A program made the position numbers and the translations under genes. The notes beneath the pieces were generated by a model that ran no database searches, was not told where the DNA came from, and saw only the letters and a program-made list of their open reading frames with translations. Source: Terrimonas sp964445775 (lineage in GTDB: Bacteria; Bacteroidota; Bacteroidia; Chitinophagales; Chitinophagaceae). Taken from it: DNA of 64,000 nucleotides. This document shows positions 1 to 7,985 of the stretch, in pieces; position 1 is the first letter of the stretch, and each line of letters starts with the position of its first letter. The DNA is taken from NCBI GenBank assembly GCA_964445775.1, contig CAYUMH010000004.1, forward strand, positions 1-64,000, given 5' to 3'.

Positions 1-1660
1 GATTACGCAATACTTCATCACCAATAAATACCAGGGTGTCCAGGCCGGCACGTTCTGTTTTAAAGAAGCCGGCATAACGGTTGTTCACACCATTCTCGTC
101 ACTCACAAAAGTAAAGTGGGTGGTATTGTACTGCGATGGGAAACGGGCATTGCCCCGTTGTATAGCGGTAAGCTGGGATATTTGTTTAAAGTCCGATTTA
201 TTCCAGTTGTCCACCATAAAAATATTAAAGCGGTTGCTGGGTAAAGAGTCCTCGCTGCTGGCTGCTAAAGCGTTGGGCCGGTTACTGCTGTAAATAATAC
301 CGGTCTTATTGGGGAAGGCCACAAAAGACGGATCAAGATCATCGTACACATCATTGGTGATCTGGTCAATGGTCTCTGTCTTGATCTTGTAAGTATAAAT
401 ATCTGTCTGGCCGCTGCGTATTGCACTAAATATTAAAGTATTATTATCCAGCATATACTTAACATCCTGTACCTGGTCAAAAGGCAGGTCAATGCCCTTG
501 GTGGTTTTAATACGGTTTACTACATCGTATACAAACAGTTTTACTTTTCCTTTTTCCGTATACACACAGGCTAACCTGGTTCCTTTACCATCCCAGGCTA
601 AAATGGGGTAGTTAGGGTTTAACTCATGGTCTGCACTTTTGGTACCATACTTTAATAATACCTTCTTGTTTACAAAGTTTTCCATCAGCACCACCTTGTA
701 TACCCCTTGTTTATATTCTACCAAAGCATAGCTGAAGCTGCGGGGAATAGGGTTGGCGTTAAAACGGATAAAATCTTTTTTGCCTACTTCTTCAGTAAAC
801 GCCAGCTGTCCTTTCGGAACATTTTTACGGCCCCGCAGGTCTTTATAATATTGCTGAGGAACTTCCAGCATCAGGTCCTGCAGAATGGCTTTAAATTTTT
901 TCTTAGCCAGTTTATTGGATGCATTGTTCAGGTTACGGTAAATACGGGCCAGGTATAAAAAATAGGTCACTTTGTTTTTGCCATACTTATCGGCAATATA
1001 TTTCCAGAAAGCATGACCGGCCAGTAAGGGCTTATCAAAGGCAAACTGGTAAAAATTACGGTACTCGGCCGATAACATCACCGAACGTAACTGATCATCC
1101 AGTGCCGGGCTCCAGTTCTCGGCGGCATATTCAATATAACCGTCTGTTAACCACTTGGGCAGGTCCAGTAAAGCCTGGTTAGCTGCAAACTCGCCCAGGT
1201 CATCACCAAATAAAATATTGGCTACTAATATCTGTGCAATACCCTGGCGTATTTGTTTACGCAGGTTATCGTGGTTGCCATCAAAATAAACCAGCATTTT
1301 ATTATTTACCAGTTTGGTCACACCGCCGGGGCTCTGCCATTCAATATCCAAACCAATATTGGATTGCTGGTAGTCGTCAAAATTATTGAACACCACAATA
1401 TTGGTACGCCTTTGCATACCATACTCCACAAACTGTTCAATACCGGGTAACTCCTGTTCGGCAATCTGGGCAACATATTTACCAAGGCCCAGTCCATCCT
1501 GGCTGAAATAAGTGTTGAAATTTTGTGTCTGGTAATACTTCCATTTAAACTTTTCGTGTTGCACCCTGTTTTTACCAAACTCAACAGCGTTTACCTGGGC
1601 ATGGGTATGTAATGTGGTTAATACCAGTAACAATACCAGACCGCTTACTAATTTATTCAT
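1..1660 (-). CDS. secreted PD40/TolB-like beta-propeller protein with degenerate peptidase-MA-like domain (3' part outside window)
   Basis: The frame stays open from an ATG at 1660 to the left edge, so about 553 residues are visible and the C-terminus is missing. Residues 1-21 form a signal peptide (MNKLVSGLVLLLVL, then THA-Q), so the product is exported. An in-frame ATG at 1687 would add nine residues; 1660 gives the cleaner signal peptide. Residues 35-190 resemble the gluzincin (peptidase MA-like) fold: LPKWLTDGYIEY at about 167-178 matches the usual LPxWLxEGxAEY segment. The place where HExxH should be reads RQGIAQ (about 138-143), so it is probably not an active protease. From about residue 280 there are repeated blade-like stretches (YPILAWDGKGTRLA, DLDPSFVAFPNKTGIIYSS) typical of PD40/WD40-like TolB propellers. 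Related Bacteroidota proteins are long envelope proteins of unknown role. The fold assignment rests on motif reading only. Confidence 0.85.
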   Translation of the reverse strand, partial: MNKLVSGLVLLLVLTTLHTHAQVNAVEFGKNRVQHEKFKWKYYQTQNFNTYFSQDGLGLGKYVAQIAEQELPGIEQFVEYGMQRRTNIVVFNNFDDYQQSNIGLDIEWQSPGGVTKLVNNKMLVYFDGNHDNLRKQIRQGIAQILVANILFGDDLGEFAANQALLDLPKWLTDGYIEYAAENWSPALDDQLRSVMLSAEYRNFYQFAFDKPLLAGHAFWKYIADKYGKNKVTYFLYLARIYRNLNNASNKLAKKKFKAILQDLMLEVPQQYYKDLRGRKNVPKGQLAFTEEVGKKDFIRFNANPIPRSFSYALVEYKQGVYKVVLMENFVNKKVLLKYGTKSADHELNPNYPILAWDGKGTRLACVYTEKGKVKLFVYDVVNRIKTTKGIDLPFDQVQDVKYMLDNNTLIFSAIRSGQTDIYTYKIKTETIDQITNDVYDDLDPSFVAFPNKTGIIYSSNRPNALAASSEDSLPSNRFNIFMVDNWNKSDFKQISQLTAIQRGNARFPSQYNTTHFTFVSDENGVNNRYAGFFKTERAGLDTLVFIGDEVLRN

Positions 1661-1901
1661 ACTTTTCTGCAATGCTTTAAACTTCATATTTCTTAAAAAT
1701 ACCATCACCGGCAATACACTACCAATGCAACACGACCGTTCATTTACTTTTATAGCTGCATCCCGCCGGCATAAAGTTACCCTAACCCGCTCATATTGAA
1801 CTAAAAAATGATAGTTAATTGGCAACTTTCCAACCACATATTGTTATTTGGTTAGTAGTTTTACAATCCTTTTAACAACCAATCATAACGGGTAATTGGT
1901 C

Positions 1902-1909
1902 TAAATTTG
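1902..1909 (+). promoter_or_regulatory. -7 promoter box (TAAATTTG) for the MBL hydrolase gene
   Basis: TAAATTTG is an exact match to the Bacteroidota -7 consensus TAnnTTTG, 32 nt before the ATG at 1942. No clear -33 TTTG is visible at the usual distance. Confidence 0.5.
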
Positions 1910-1941
1910 CCAGCCGTTATTAAAAATACAAAAAACAAACT

Positions 1942-2586
1942 ATGATAAGTATTACAACCTTTGTTTTTAGTCCTATCCAGGAAAATACCTACCTGTTATT
2001 TAACGAACAAAAGGATTGTATAATTATAGATCCGGGCTGTTATTTTCCGGCCGAAAAGCAAAAACTAAAGGAAACTATTGCCGAAATGCAGTTGAACCCG
2101 GTATTATTGCTCAATACGCACTGTCACCTGGACCATGTTTTTGGCAACAGCTTTGTGGCCGAAACCTGGAATTTACAGCCACAGCTACACCCGCAGGAAC
2201 AGCCTGTGCTGGACAGGGCAGGTGAGGCCGGCAAAAAATGGGGTTTACCTTTCGATAACTATACCGGCCCGGTAACCTATCTCCAGGAAGGCGATACCGT
2301 TTCTTTAGGCGAGGATGTTTTGGAGGTACTCTTTACACCCGGCCATTCACCCGGTAGTATTTCCTTTTACAATGAAAAACAAGGATTTGTCATCAGTGGC
2401 GATGTGCTGTTCGATCGCAGTATCGGCCGTACGGATCTTCCCGGCGGCGATTATGATACCCTCATTAACAGCATTCAGCAAAAACTATTTACCCTGCCCG
2501 ATGATACCAAAGTATACAGCGGTCACGGAAACCCCACTACCATAGGGTTTGAAAAAATGAATAATCCTTTTGTAAAATTGTATTGA
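1942..2586 (+). CDS. MBL-fold metallo-hydrolase, glyoxalase II-like
   Basis: 214-residue cytosolic protein of the metallo-beta-lactamase fold. The metal-binding signature THCHLDH lies near residues 58-64. It is followed by GHSPGSIS (about 135), SGDVLF (the bridging Asp, about 152) and a C-terminal YSGHGNPT (about 193). This motif order and length are those of the hydroxyacylglutathione-hydrolase-like hydrolases. These are binuclear zinc thioesterases or related hydrolases; the substrate cannot be told, and a thiol such as bacillithiol could replace glutathione here, since bshB1 is present in the window. The ATG start is preceded by a good -7 box. The gene is monocistronic and convergent with the HAD gene at 2735. 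Confidence 0.93.
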   Translation: MISITTFVFSPIQENTYLLFNEQKDCIIIDPGCYFPAEKQKLKETIAEMQLNPVLLLNTHCHLDHVFGNSFVAETWNLQPQLHPQEQPVLDRAGEAGKKWGLPFDNYTGPVTYLQEGDTVSLGEDVLEVLFTPGHSPGSISFYNEKQGFVISGDVLFDRSIGRTDLPGGDYDTLINSIQQKLFTLPDDTKVYSGHGNPTTIGFEKMNNPFVKLY

Positions 2587-2643
2587 TCCGGGTAAACTGA
2601 TATTTACCGGCAGTATATTTTTTATGTAACCGGCTGCAGTAAC

Positions 2644-2723
2644 GGGGCCCGGCTTTCGTTGCGCTGTGCCCCAACAAAAATGTTGCGGGTTGCACCCTTC
2701 AGCGTCCTGTCCGCTGCCCGGCA
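2644..2723. other. GC-rich convergent spacer with hairpins, one with a TTCGTTGCGCT-type loop
   Basis: The 148-bp spacer between the convergent MBL and HAD genes is much richer in GC than its surroundings. It contains GGGGC (2644-2648) pairing with GCCCC (2668-2672) around the loop TTTCGTTGCGCTGT, and a second small hairpin CAACA/TGTTG at about 2672-2685. No long T-run follows, so it is not a classic terminator. The loop resembles hairpin loops at 27877-27888 and 56987-56995. It may be a repeat or RNA element. Confidence 0.35.
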
Positions 2724-2734
2724 ATGAATGTTGG

Positions 2735-3394
2735 CTAACTTAGAAAAAACCTGTTCAATTCCGGGGAAGTATAGTCATCAATAAAAGCCACAATATTATT
2801 GTAAGCCGCAAAATCGGCAGCCGGGTGCATGGTGGTGATACAAACGGCATCCATTCCTGCAAGCTGGGCTGCTTCAATACCCTTGGGGGCATCTTCAAAC
2901 ACCAGGCATTTTTCCGGTGCAATACCCAGTTCACGGGCATTCTTTAAAAAAGTCTCAGGGTCTGGTTTGCTGTTCACCACATCATCGGCACTTACAATGC
3001 TGTTGAAATATTGATGCGTATGGGTGCCGTCTAAAATAAAATTAATGTTGAACATAATGGCCGCCGAACCAATGGCCATGGGTATACGGGCGGCATGGGC
3101 CTTTTGCAAAAAACTGTCCAGGCCGGTAATTAACTTCATATCGGGCCGGTACCATTGCTGGTAACGTTCTTCCTTTTGCATACCTATCCGGTCTTTCTCT
3201 TCGTTGTTAAACCTGCCGGGGAAAACACGTTCCAGCAGGTCCTGGTTCTTACCGTAACACTGGGCCTGTGTTTCTTCCAGGCTAAGGTTAGCCCCCAGTT
3301 CATTTACTATATCCCGCCATACTTTTACGTGGTAGGGCATATCATGAATAATAGTGCCGTTCAAATCAAAAATAAAAGCCTGGTACCGGGACAT
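2735..3394 (-). CDS. HAD-superfamily hydrolase, beta-phosphoglucomutase/phosphatase-like, with DLNGT motif I
   Basis: 219 residues, cytosolic. Motif I is FIFDLNGT (D10 nucleophile), followed by a helical cap (about 15-90). Motif II is IGSAA (about 110), motif III lies in NSKPDPETF (about 143) and motif IV is VFEDAPKGIEAA (about 163), the layout of a class-I HAD of the beta-PGM type. The residue two after the nucleophile, normally the Asp general acid/base of phosphatases and mutases, is Asn12. This DLNGT form recurs in Bacteroidota homologues as far as I recall, so it is probably a subfamily trait and not damage. The substrate is unknown. ATG start at 3394; the SET-domain gene lies 27 bp upstream on the same strand, so the two may be co-transcribed. 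Confidence 0.9.
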   Translation of the reverse strand: MSRYQAFIFDLNGTIIHDMPYHVKVWRDIVNELGANLSLEETQAQCYGKNQDLLERVFPGRFNNEEKDRIGMQKEERYQQWYRPDMKLITGLDSFLQKAHAARIPMAIGSAAIMFNINFILDGTHTHQYFNSIVSADDVVNSKPDPETFLKNARELGIAPEKCLVFEDAPKGIEAAQLAGMDAVCITTMHPAADFAAYNNIVAFIDDYTSPELNRFFLS

Positions 3395-3421
3395 GAAAAA
3401 GGGGTTGGATGTTGTGTAAAT

Positions 3422-3859
3422 TTATTTCTTCGCTGCGTTCTCTCTTCTTTCTATACGAATGTTCTCACGTACCGTTTGCCAGTACTCTTTACCATAAGCC
3501 ACTAAAATTTCTTCCCCGGGCTGAATATTCTTCTTGGCACGAATGAACACTTTTTTACCTTCTTCGGCATACTCGGCATTATTATTAACGCCACGTACCT
3601 TGGTCAGTCCGCGGGCATCATTGGCATAACGTGCCAGTTCATTAGGGTGTTTGCTGGCATCAATAACATGGTTACGGTTTACATAATAAATATAACCATT
3701 GTTACCATTGTCGTGGTTAACATCCTTCCAGGCAGATACTTTACCCTTGTACTCGATAATTAAAGTTCCCTTGGGAATAAATTGGGTAGTAAATAACCCG
3801 TTTCCTGCTCCAGGCAATACTGATGGCCTGATAGCAAGTTGTTTTTTTAGCAACGACAT
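3422..3859 (-). CDS. SET-domain protein, putative lysine methyltransferase
   Basis: 145 residues, almost all a single SET domain. Visible landmarks are the N-terminal GAGNGLF (SAM-binding GxG region, about 17-23), IIEYKGKV (about 33-40), the RYANDARG segment (about 77-84, matching the RFxNHS-type SAM/active-site motif), and C-terminal EEILVAYGKEYW (about 117-128), where the usual ELxxDY reads EEILVAYG with Tyr kept. There is no signal peptide and no pre- or post-SET cysteine cluster. Bacterial SET proteins of this size are found across Bacteroidota and Chlamydiae; the target (a ribosomal protein, a histone-like protein or other) is unknown. The basic tail (IERRENAAKK) could bind nucleic acid. 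Located between the HAD gene and a flippase gene, all on the minus strand. Confidence 0.88.
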   Translation of the reverse strand: MSLLKKQLAIRPSVLPGAGNGLFTTQFIPKGTLIIEYKGKVSAWKDVNHDNGNNGYIYYVNRNHVIDASKHPNELARYANDARGLTKVRGVNNNAEYAEEGKKVFIRAKKNIQPGEEILVAYGKEYWQTVRENIRIERRENAAKK

Positions 3860-3954
3860 AAACGCCTTTTATTTTAAGGGCGTGAAGGTAATAGAAAATA
3901 GAACTTGAAAATGGAGCTGCCCTAACAATTTTATAAAATTTAATGGCAGGCGGC

Positions 3955-5454
3955 TTAACGTAAATATTTGCCAATAAAAGGTAGCTGCCGGAACTCTTTA
4001 CGCTCAACCAGCAAAATAAACCAGCCAAAAGCAAACAACAGGCAGGTACCGAAAATACGGTTAAACCACGGGTTAAGCCCTATCCAGGTAAATGCTGCAT
4101 GTAGCAGGTACAATAACACCACTATCACTATATAGGCAATCAGCTTTTTCCAGGCATAGGGTATGGGGTAGGCTTTTTGTCCCCAGGTAAACGATAATAC
4201 CATCATGGTGCCATAGCATAAAAAAGTAGCCCAGGCACAGGCCATATAACTAAAGTGCGGAATAAACAGGTAGTTCACAATAATGGTAATGGCAGCACCG
4301 ATAAGGGTAATGGTTGCTCCCACCATGGTTTTATTGGTAAGCTTATACCAGATGGACAGGTTATAATAAATGCCCAGGAACATATTGGCCAGCAACAGGA
4401 TGGGTACTACTTTTAAGCCCACCCACATTTCGGGCTTACGGATAAAATGTTTCCATATATCCAGGTACAGGGCCACTCCTAAAAACATAAAACAAATGGT
4501 GATCACAAAAAACTTCATCACCCGCGCATAGGTCCTGGCGGCATTACCCTCCGCTGCCTGTTTAAAGAAAAAAGGCTCAGCCCCCATACGGAAAGCCTGT
4601 ATCGAAAGTGAGATCAGGATAGCCAGCTTATAACAGGCCGAGTAAATACCGGTAGCTTCCTTGGTAGCTTCTTCCGTACCACCGGGCGCCCACCAGTTCA
4701 GCATAATCCGGTCCAGCGTTTCATTGATCATGCCTCCAAAGCCTACAATGATCAACGGAAGGCTATAGCGCATCATCTGTTGCCAGAGTGCTTTATCAAA
4801 TTTCCATTTAAAGCTTAGCCATTCTTTTGATAACAGCAGTAATGTAATGGCACTTTGTATCAGGTTAGCCAGCAGGCTGTAGCCTACGGCCCATTCGGGA
4901 TCAAAAAAGCTGCCGATAAAGCCGTCCGGGTTCTTTGCTTTAATATCCGGACAAATGCTCAGGAAAAAATAGACAGAAACTACGTTTATCAGGATGCCCG
5001 CTACTTTAATCATGGCAAACTTACGGGGCCGTCCATCTAAACGCAATTTGGCAAATGCCATAGTACTTAAAGCGTCCAGGGCAATAATGCCAATGCTCAG
5101 GGTAATATACTCAACATGGTTTTCAATGCGTAACAGGCGGGCAATGGGCTCCTGGAAAAGATACATGCCAATGCCAAAAATTAGTGTACTGATTAATAAG
5201 GAAACACTGGTGGTATTATACACTTTGTTCTTATCTACCGTATTACTATACCGGAAAAAAGCAGTTTCCAGGCCATAGGTAAACACAATATTCATGAAAG
5301 GAATAAAAGCATATACAATACTCATTTCACCATACTGGGCTACCGAAAACTTAAAAGTAAGGTAAGGTGTGAGCAGGTAATTGATAAAACGGGCGGCTAT
5401 AGAGCTTACGCCATACCACATTGTTTGCCCCGCCAGTTTTTTTATGCTGCTCAA
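3955..5454 (-). CDS. polysaccharide/oligosaccharide flippase (MATE/MVF superfamily, Wzx-like)
   Basis: 499-residue integral membrane protein with about 12-14 hydrophobic segments and no signal peptide. The N-terminal pattern (SSIKKLAGQT, WYGVSSIAARFINYLL) is that of Bacteroidota oligosaccharide flippases, which move lipid-linked sugars across the inner membrane for surface glycan assembly. No glycosyltransferases are adjacent, so the glycan is unknown. The reading frame begins with TTG at 5454; the first ATG (5421) would remove the conserved SSIKKLAGQT segment, so TTG is preferred. A -7 box lies 19 nt upstream of that TTG. Confidence 0.9.
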   Translation of the reverse strand: MSSIKKLAGQTMWYGVSSIAARFINYLLTPYLTFKFSVAQYGEMSIVYAFIPFMNIVFTYGLETAFFRYSNTVDKNKVYNTTSVSLLISTLIFGIGMYLFQEPIARLLRIENHVEYITLSIGIIALDALSTMAFAKLRLDGRPRKFAMIKVAGILINVVSVYFFLSICPDIKAKNPDGFIGSFFDPEWAVGYSLLANLIQSAITLLLLSKEWLSFKWKFDKALWQQMMRYSLPLIIVGFGGMINETLDRIMLNWWAPGGTEEATKEATGIYSACYKLAILISLSIQAFRMGAEPFFFKQAAEGNAARTYARVMKFFVITICFMFLGVALYLDIWKHFIRKPEMWVGLKVVPILLLANMFLGIYYNLSIWYKLTNKTMVGATITLIGAAITIIVNYLFIPHFSYMACAWATFLCYGTMMVLSFTWGQKAYPIPYAWKKLIAYIVIVVLLYLLHAAFTWIGLNPWFNRIFGTCLLFAFGWFILLVERKEFRQLPFIGKYLR

Positions 5455-5473
5455 TGAAAGTTTTTTTGAGTAA

Positions 5474-5481
5474 CAAACCTA
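5474..5481 (-). promoter_or_regulatory. -7 promoter box (TAGGTTTG on the minus strand) for the flippase gene
   Basis: Reading the minus strand, TAGGTTTG matches TAnnTTTG exactly and ends 19 nt before the TTG start at 5454. It supports the TTG start, since the transcript would begin close upstream. Confidence 0.5.
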
Positions 5482-5631
5482 CGGGATTATAAAGAATATT
5501 TTTACATGCGGCCGCCGTTATTATTATAAATAAAGCACAACAATAGCCTGCATTATTTTGTTAAGCATCTTGTACAGGCAAAATATTGACAGTTTTAAGG
5601 AAATCTTATACCTTGTACGGTGTTTTTTAAG

Positions 5632-5639
5632 TAATTTTG
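5632..5639 (+). promoter_or_regulatory. -7 promoter box (TAATTTTG) with TTG at -33
   Basis: TAATTTTG matches TAnnTTTG. A TTG at 5613-5615 lies 16 nt upstream as a candidate -33 element. The predicted transcript has a leader of about 90 nt before the ATG at 5736. Confidence 0.5.
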
Positions 5640-5735
5640 CATCACCCCTCTAGTAGCCGGCATAAGGCTGAGCCGTATCCCTGTACATGGGTATAACAGC
5701 TATTTATAATCATTTCTTCAAATTAAACGCTAGTT

Positions 5736-6365
5736 ATGAAAAAAAATGTATTGTTTATTTTTTCGTTCTTATTAATGGGTATGGTGGTAAAAGCACAGGC
5801 TTACGAAAGTTCCATCAAATATAATAAAGCTGACCAACCCGCTTTAGCCATAGAGTATAACTATCCTCCCGACCTGGTAGAAAAAGCGTTGATCAGTAAA
5901 CTGGAAAGTCTGGGTGTAAAAGGTAAAAGCAGTAAAGGGTTCCGTGTGTATTCCGGCGCTACTATCCCCGAAATTAACAGTTCGGCAATGGACTATATCT
6001 TTTCCGTAGATAAAAAGAGCCGTAAGGACAAAAACACATCGGTTATTCATATGATTGTTGCAGGTTCAAATGTAGTGGGTGATAATAATGGCTCTATTAA
6101 GGAAAATGCAAAAGTATTCCTGGCCAATCTTCGTCCTAATATCGAGGCCGGTGACCTGGAGGTACAGATCAAAACCCAGGAAGAAGTGCTGTCAAAAGCT
6201 GAGAAAAAATTAAAAAGCCTGCAAAGTGACCAGAGCGATTTAGAAAAGAAAATTAAAAAAGCGCAGGAAGACCTGTCTAAAAATGGTAACGACCAGGTAC
6301 AGCAGAATGGTGAAATTGAACGCCAGAAGCAAGTACTGGATGCCTTAAAAGCAAGAAAAAACTAA
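5736..6365 (+). CDS. secreted protein with C-terminal coiled coil, function unknown
   Basis: 209 residues. Residues 1-21 are a signal peptide (MKKNVLFIFSFLLMGMVVKA, then QA), so it is periplasmic or outer-membrane associated. Residues 25-135 form a mixed alpha/beta region with no motif I recognise. Residues 138-205 are highly charged heptad-like sequence (KTQEEVLSKAEKKLKSLQ, LEKKIKKAQEDL), a predicted coiled coil. No catalytic signature is visible. Monocistronic, with its own promoter and ended by the terminator at 6387-6423, shared with the convergent peroxidase gene. It belongs to no family I can name; an envelope structural or chaperone-like role would be a guess. Confidence 0.85.
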   Translation: MKKNVLFIFSFLLMGMVVKAQAYESSIKYNKADQPALAIEYNYPPDLVEKALISKLESLGVKGKSSKGFRVYSGATIPEINSSAMDYIFSVDKKSRKDKNTSVIHMIVAGSNVVGDNNGSIKENAKVFLANLRPNIEAGDLEVQIKTQEEVLSKAEKKLKSLQSDQSDLEKKIKKAQEDLSKNGNDQVQQNGEIERQKQVLDALKARKN

Positions 6366-6386
6366 GCAAATAATTGACCGTTTTAT

Positions 6387-6423
6387 AAAAGATCCGTTGC
6401 CTGGTGTAACGGATCTTTTTTTA
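6387..6423. terminator. bidirectional intrinsic terminator
   Basis: AAAAGATCCGTT (6387-6398) pairs perfectly with AACGGATCTTTT (6408-6419) around a 9-nt loop; T-runs follow on both strands. It serves the gene ending at 6365 (+) and the peroxidase gene ending at 6421 (-), whose stop codon lies in the T-run. Confidence 0.88.
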
Positions 6424-7464
6424 TGGCCTGCTGAATGCGGGGTTGGTAATAAAGGATGAGTCGGTAAGGGTACGCAGGAAAGCCACAATGCTGAGCAATT
6501 CTGTATCGTTCATGGGTATACCATTGGTCAGCAAAGGATCAAGGGTAGAACTGTTTTGTACATTACTGCGGTAATGGTTCAATGCCTGCACCATGGTTAA
6601 AAAACGGCCATCATGCATATAGTTCGATGATACGGCCACATTACGCAGCGACGGTACTTTAAATTTCAGGGAATCTTCCCGCATACGGGTTATACGTATC
6701 CTGCCGTAGTCATCTAATAAAGGGTCAACAGGCAGGCCAATATTCCTGAAACTGCCATCGGTAAATAATGGTTCTGTATGACAGGTATTACATTTGGCCA
6801 GGAATAAATTATAACCCTGCTGCTCCTCTGCCGTAAAAGCGGCCTGCCCTTTTTTTACGCGGTCGTATTTAGCGTTAGCCGTAACAAAAGTTCCCAGGAA
6901 CTGGGATAATGCCATCAGTATATGTCTGGGTTGAATGAACTGGGTATTAAAAACAGCTTTAAACTCTTTACGGTAATTCGCATCGGCCTGTAATTTGGCA
7001 ATAATGTTTGTAAAATCATCCGCCATTTCCAGGTGACCATTAATCGGCTGGGCAATGGCATCCGTTAAGGTGGTAAACTCGCCATCCCAGTGATAATATT
7101 GTTGCCAGGCCAGGTTAAATAAAGGCGGGCCGTTGCGTAGGGTATGCGAGTTGTTATAGCCATGGCTGCGGTCATGCTCAAACAAACCAAAAGCGCCACG
7201 TTGCTCATGGCAGCTGGCACAGGGAAAATTGCCATCAACCGATAAACGCCCTTCGTAAAAAAGTTTGCGGCCTAAAGCAATGCCTTCTTCAGATAAAGGA
7301 TTATCTGTATACCTGTAATAGGGTTCAGGAAAACCATCCGGTATTGCCTGCTGTACCCGGTTCAGGTCCTTACCCCAGGAAGTTCTTTTACAGGATACGG
7401 ATAATATACTCAACCCTGTGACCAGTAAAACAATAATCCCTATAATGGTAATACTTTTAGGCAT
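6421..7464 (-). CDS. di-heme cytochrome c peroxidase family lipoprotein (CcpA/MauG-like)
   Basis: 347 residues. The N-terminus has a hydrophobic segment ending in a lipobox-like LSVSC (Cys25), so it is probably lipid-anchored in the envelope. Two heme c sites are present: CASCH (82-86) and CNTCH (225-229), the spacing of bacterial di-heme cytochrome c peroxidases. These reduce H2O2 using electrons from small cytochromes, or act as MauG-like modifying enzymes. FKVPSLRNVAVSSNYMHDGR (about 268-287) is the typical C-terminal signature. Heme attachment would depend on a cytochrome c maturation system such as the ccmE/ccmF pair at 45.3-48.5 kb. Monocistronic. Confidence 0.93.
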   Translation of the reverse strand: MPKSITIIGIIVLLVTGLSILSVSCKRTSWGKDLNRVQQAIPDGFPEPYYRYTDNPLSEEGIALGRKLFYEGRLSVDGNFPCASCHEQRGAFGLFEHDRSHGYNNSHTLRNGPPLFNLAWQQYYHWDGEFTTLTDAIAQPINGHLEMADDFTNIIAKLQADANYRKEFKAVFNTQFIQPRHILMALSQFLGTFVTANAKYDRVKKGQAAFTAEEQQGYNLFLAKCNTCHTEPLFTDGSFRNIGLPVDPLLDDYGRIRITRMREDSLKFKVPSLRNVAVSSNYMHDGRFLTMVQALNHYRSNVQNSSTLDPLLTNGIPMNDTELLSIVAFLRTLTDSSFITNPAFSRP

Positions 7465-7481
7465 GTACTCCTGTATAAAAA

Positions 7482-7538
7482 TTTAAACCTTGAACCTTCA
7501 ACTTTTGAACTTTGAACCCTTAAACCTCTTGAACCTTC
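7482..7538. repeat. degenerate ~7-bp array (TTGAACC-type)
   Basis: Runs of TTGAACC, TTCAACT, TTGAACT and TTAAACC with approximately 7-bp phase fill the spacer between the peroxidase start and the arfB stop; the array ends at the arfB stop codon. The same unit appears at 8441-8490 and 53465-53512. Confidence 0.65.
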
Positions 7539-7943
7539 TTAATCCCCATTCCCCGTAAACTTTTTCCGCATACTCTTTTTATCCGAGGCTCTTTTTTTAT
7601 TATTTAACCGGGCTTGTTTTGCGGCCTTACTTACTTTGGTGGCAATGCGTAATTTCTTTTTTACCAGTGCCGCCTGTAACAATTTGTTTATTTTTTTCAC
7701 TACCTCATCCCGGTTGGCCAGCTGGGTACGGTGTTCCTGGGCTTTAACGAATAACTGCCCTTCATTATTGATCCGGTTGGCTAATTTTTCCGATATTATT
7801 TGCTTCTCCTGCTCATTCAGGAGTTGCGATGAAGCGATAGTAAGAAAACCGATAACCGCCGTCTCTACTTTATTTACATTTTGTCCACCCTTACCTCCGC
7901 TGCGTGTAGTCTGAAAACTTATTTCGCTTCTGTAATCTCTCAT
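7539..7943 (-). CDS. arfB: ArfB/YaeJ-type peptidyl-tRNA hydrolase (ribosome rescue factor)
   Basis: 134 residues from the ATG at 7943; a longer open frame to 8039 has no family support and would overlap dtd. The GGQ loop of release factor domain 3 is seen as SGGKGGQNVNKVETAV (about 17-32). No codon-recognition domain is present and the C-terminus is a long basic tail (KKKLRIATKVSKAAK, then KKRASDKKSMRKKF), exactly the ArfB/YaeJ plan. ArfB enters stalled ribosomes lacking a stop codon, the tail filling the empty mRNA channel, and hydrolyses the peptidyl-tRNA. It is divergent from dtd with 42 bp between starts. Two tRNA-quality functions thus share one promoter region. Confidence 0.92.
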   Translation of the reverse strand: MRDYRSEISFQTTRSGGKGGQNVNKVETAVIGFLTIASSQLLNEQEKQIISEKLANRINNEGQLFVKAQEHRTQLANRDEVVKKINKLLQAALVKKKLRIATKVSKAAKQARLNNKKRASDKKSMRKKFTGNGD

Positions 7944-7954
7944 TGTTTTATTAA

Positions 7955-7962
7955 TACATTTG
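7955..7962 (+). promoter_or_regulatory. -7 promoter box (TACATTTG) for dtd
   Basis: TACATTTG matches TAnnTTTG in the 42-bp arfB/dtd divergent spacer, 23 nt before the dtd ATG. Confidence 0.5.
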
Positions 7963-7985
7963 TTGCAACTATAAAGATACGTATA

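Noticed and set aside
2587..2734. Convergent spacer considered as a simple intrinsic terminator
   Set aside because: The GC-rich hairpins lack a following T-run on either strand, so termination cannot be claimed.
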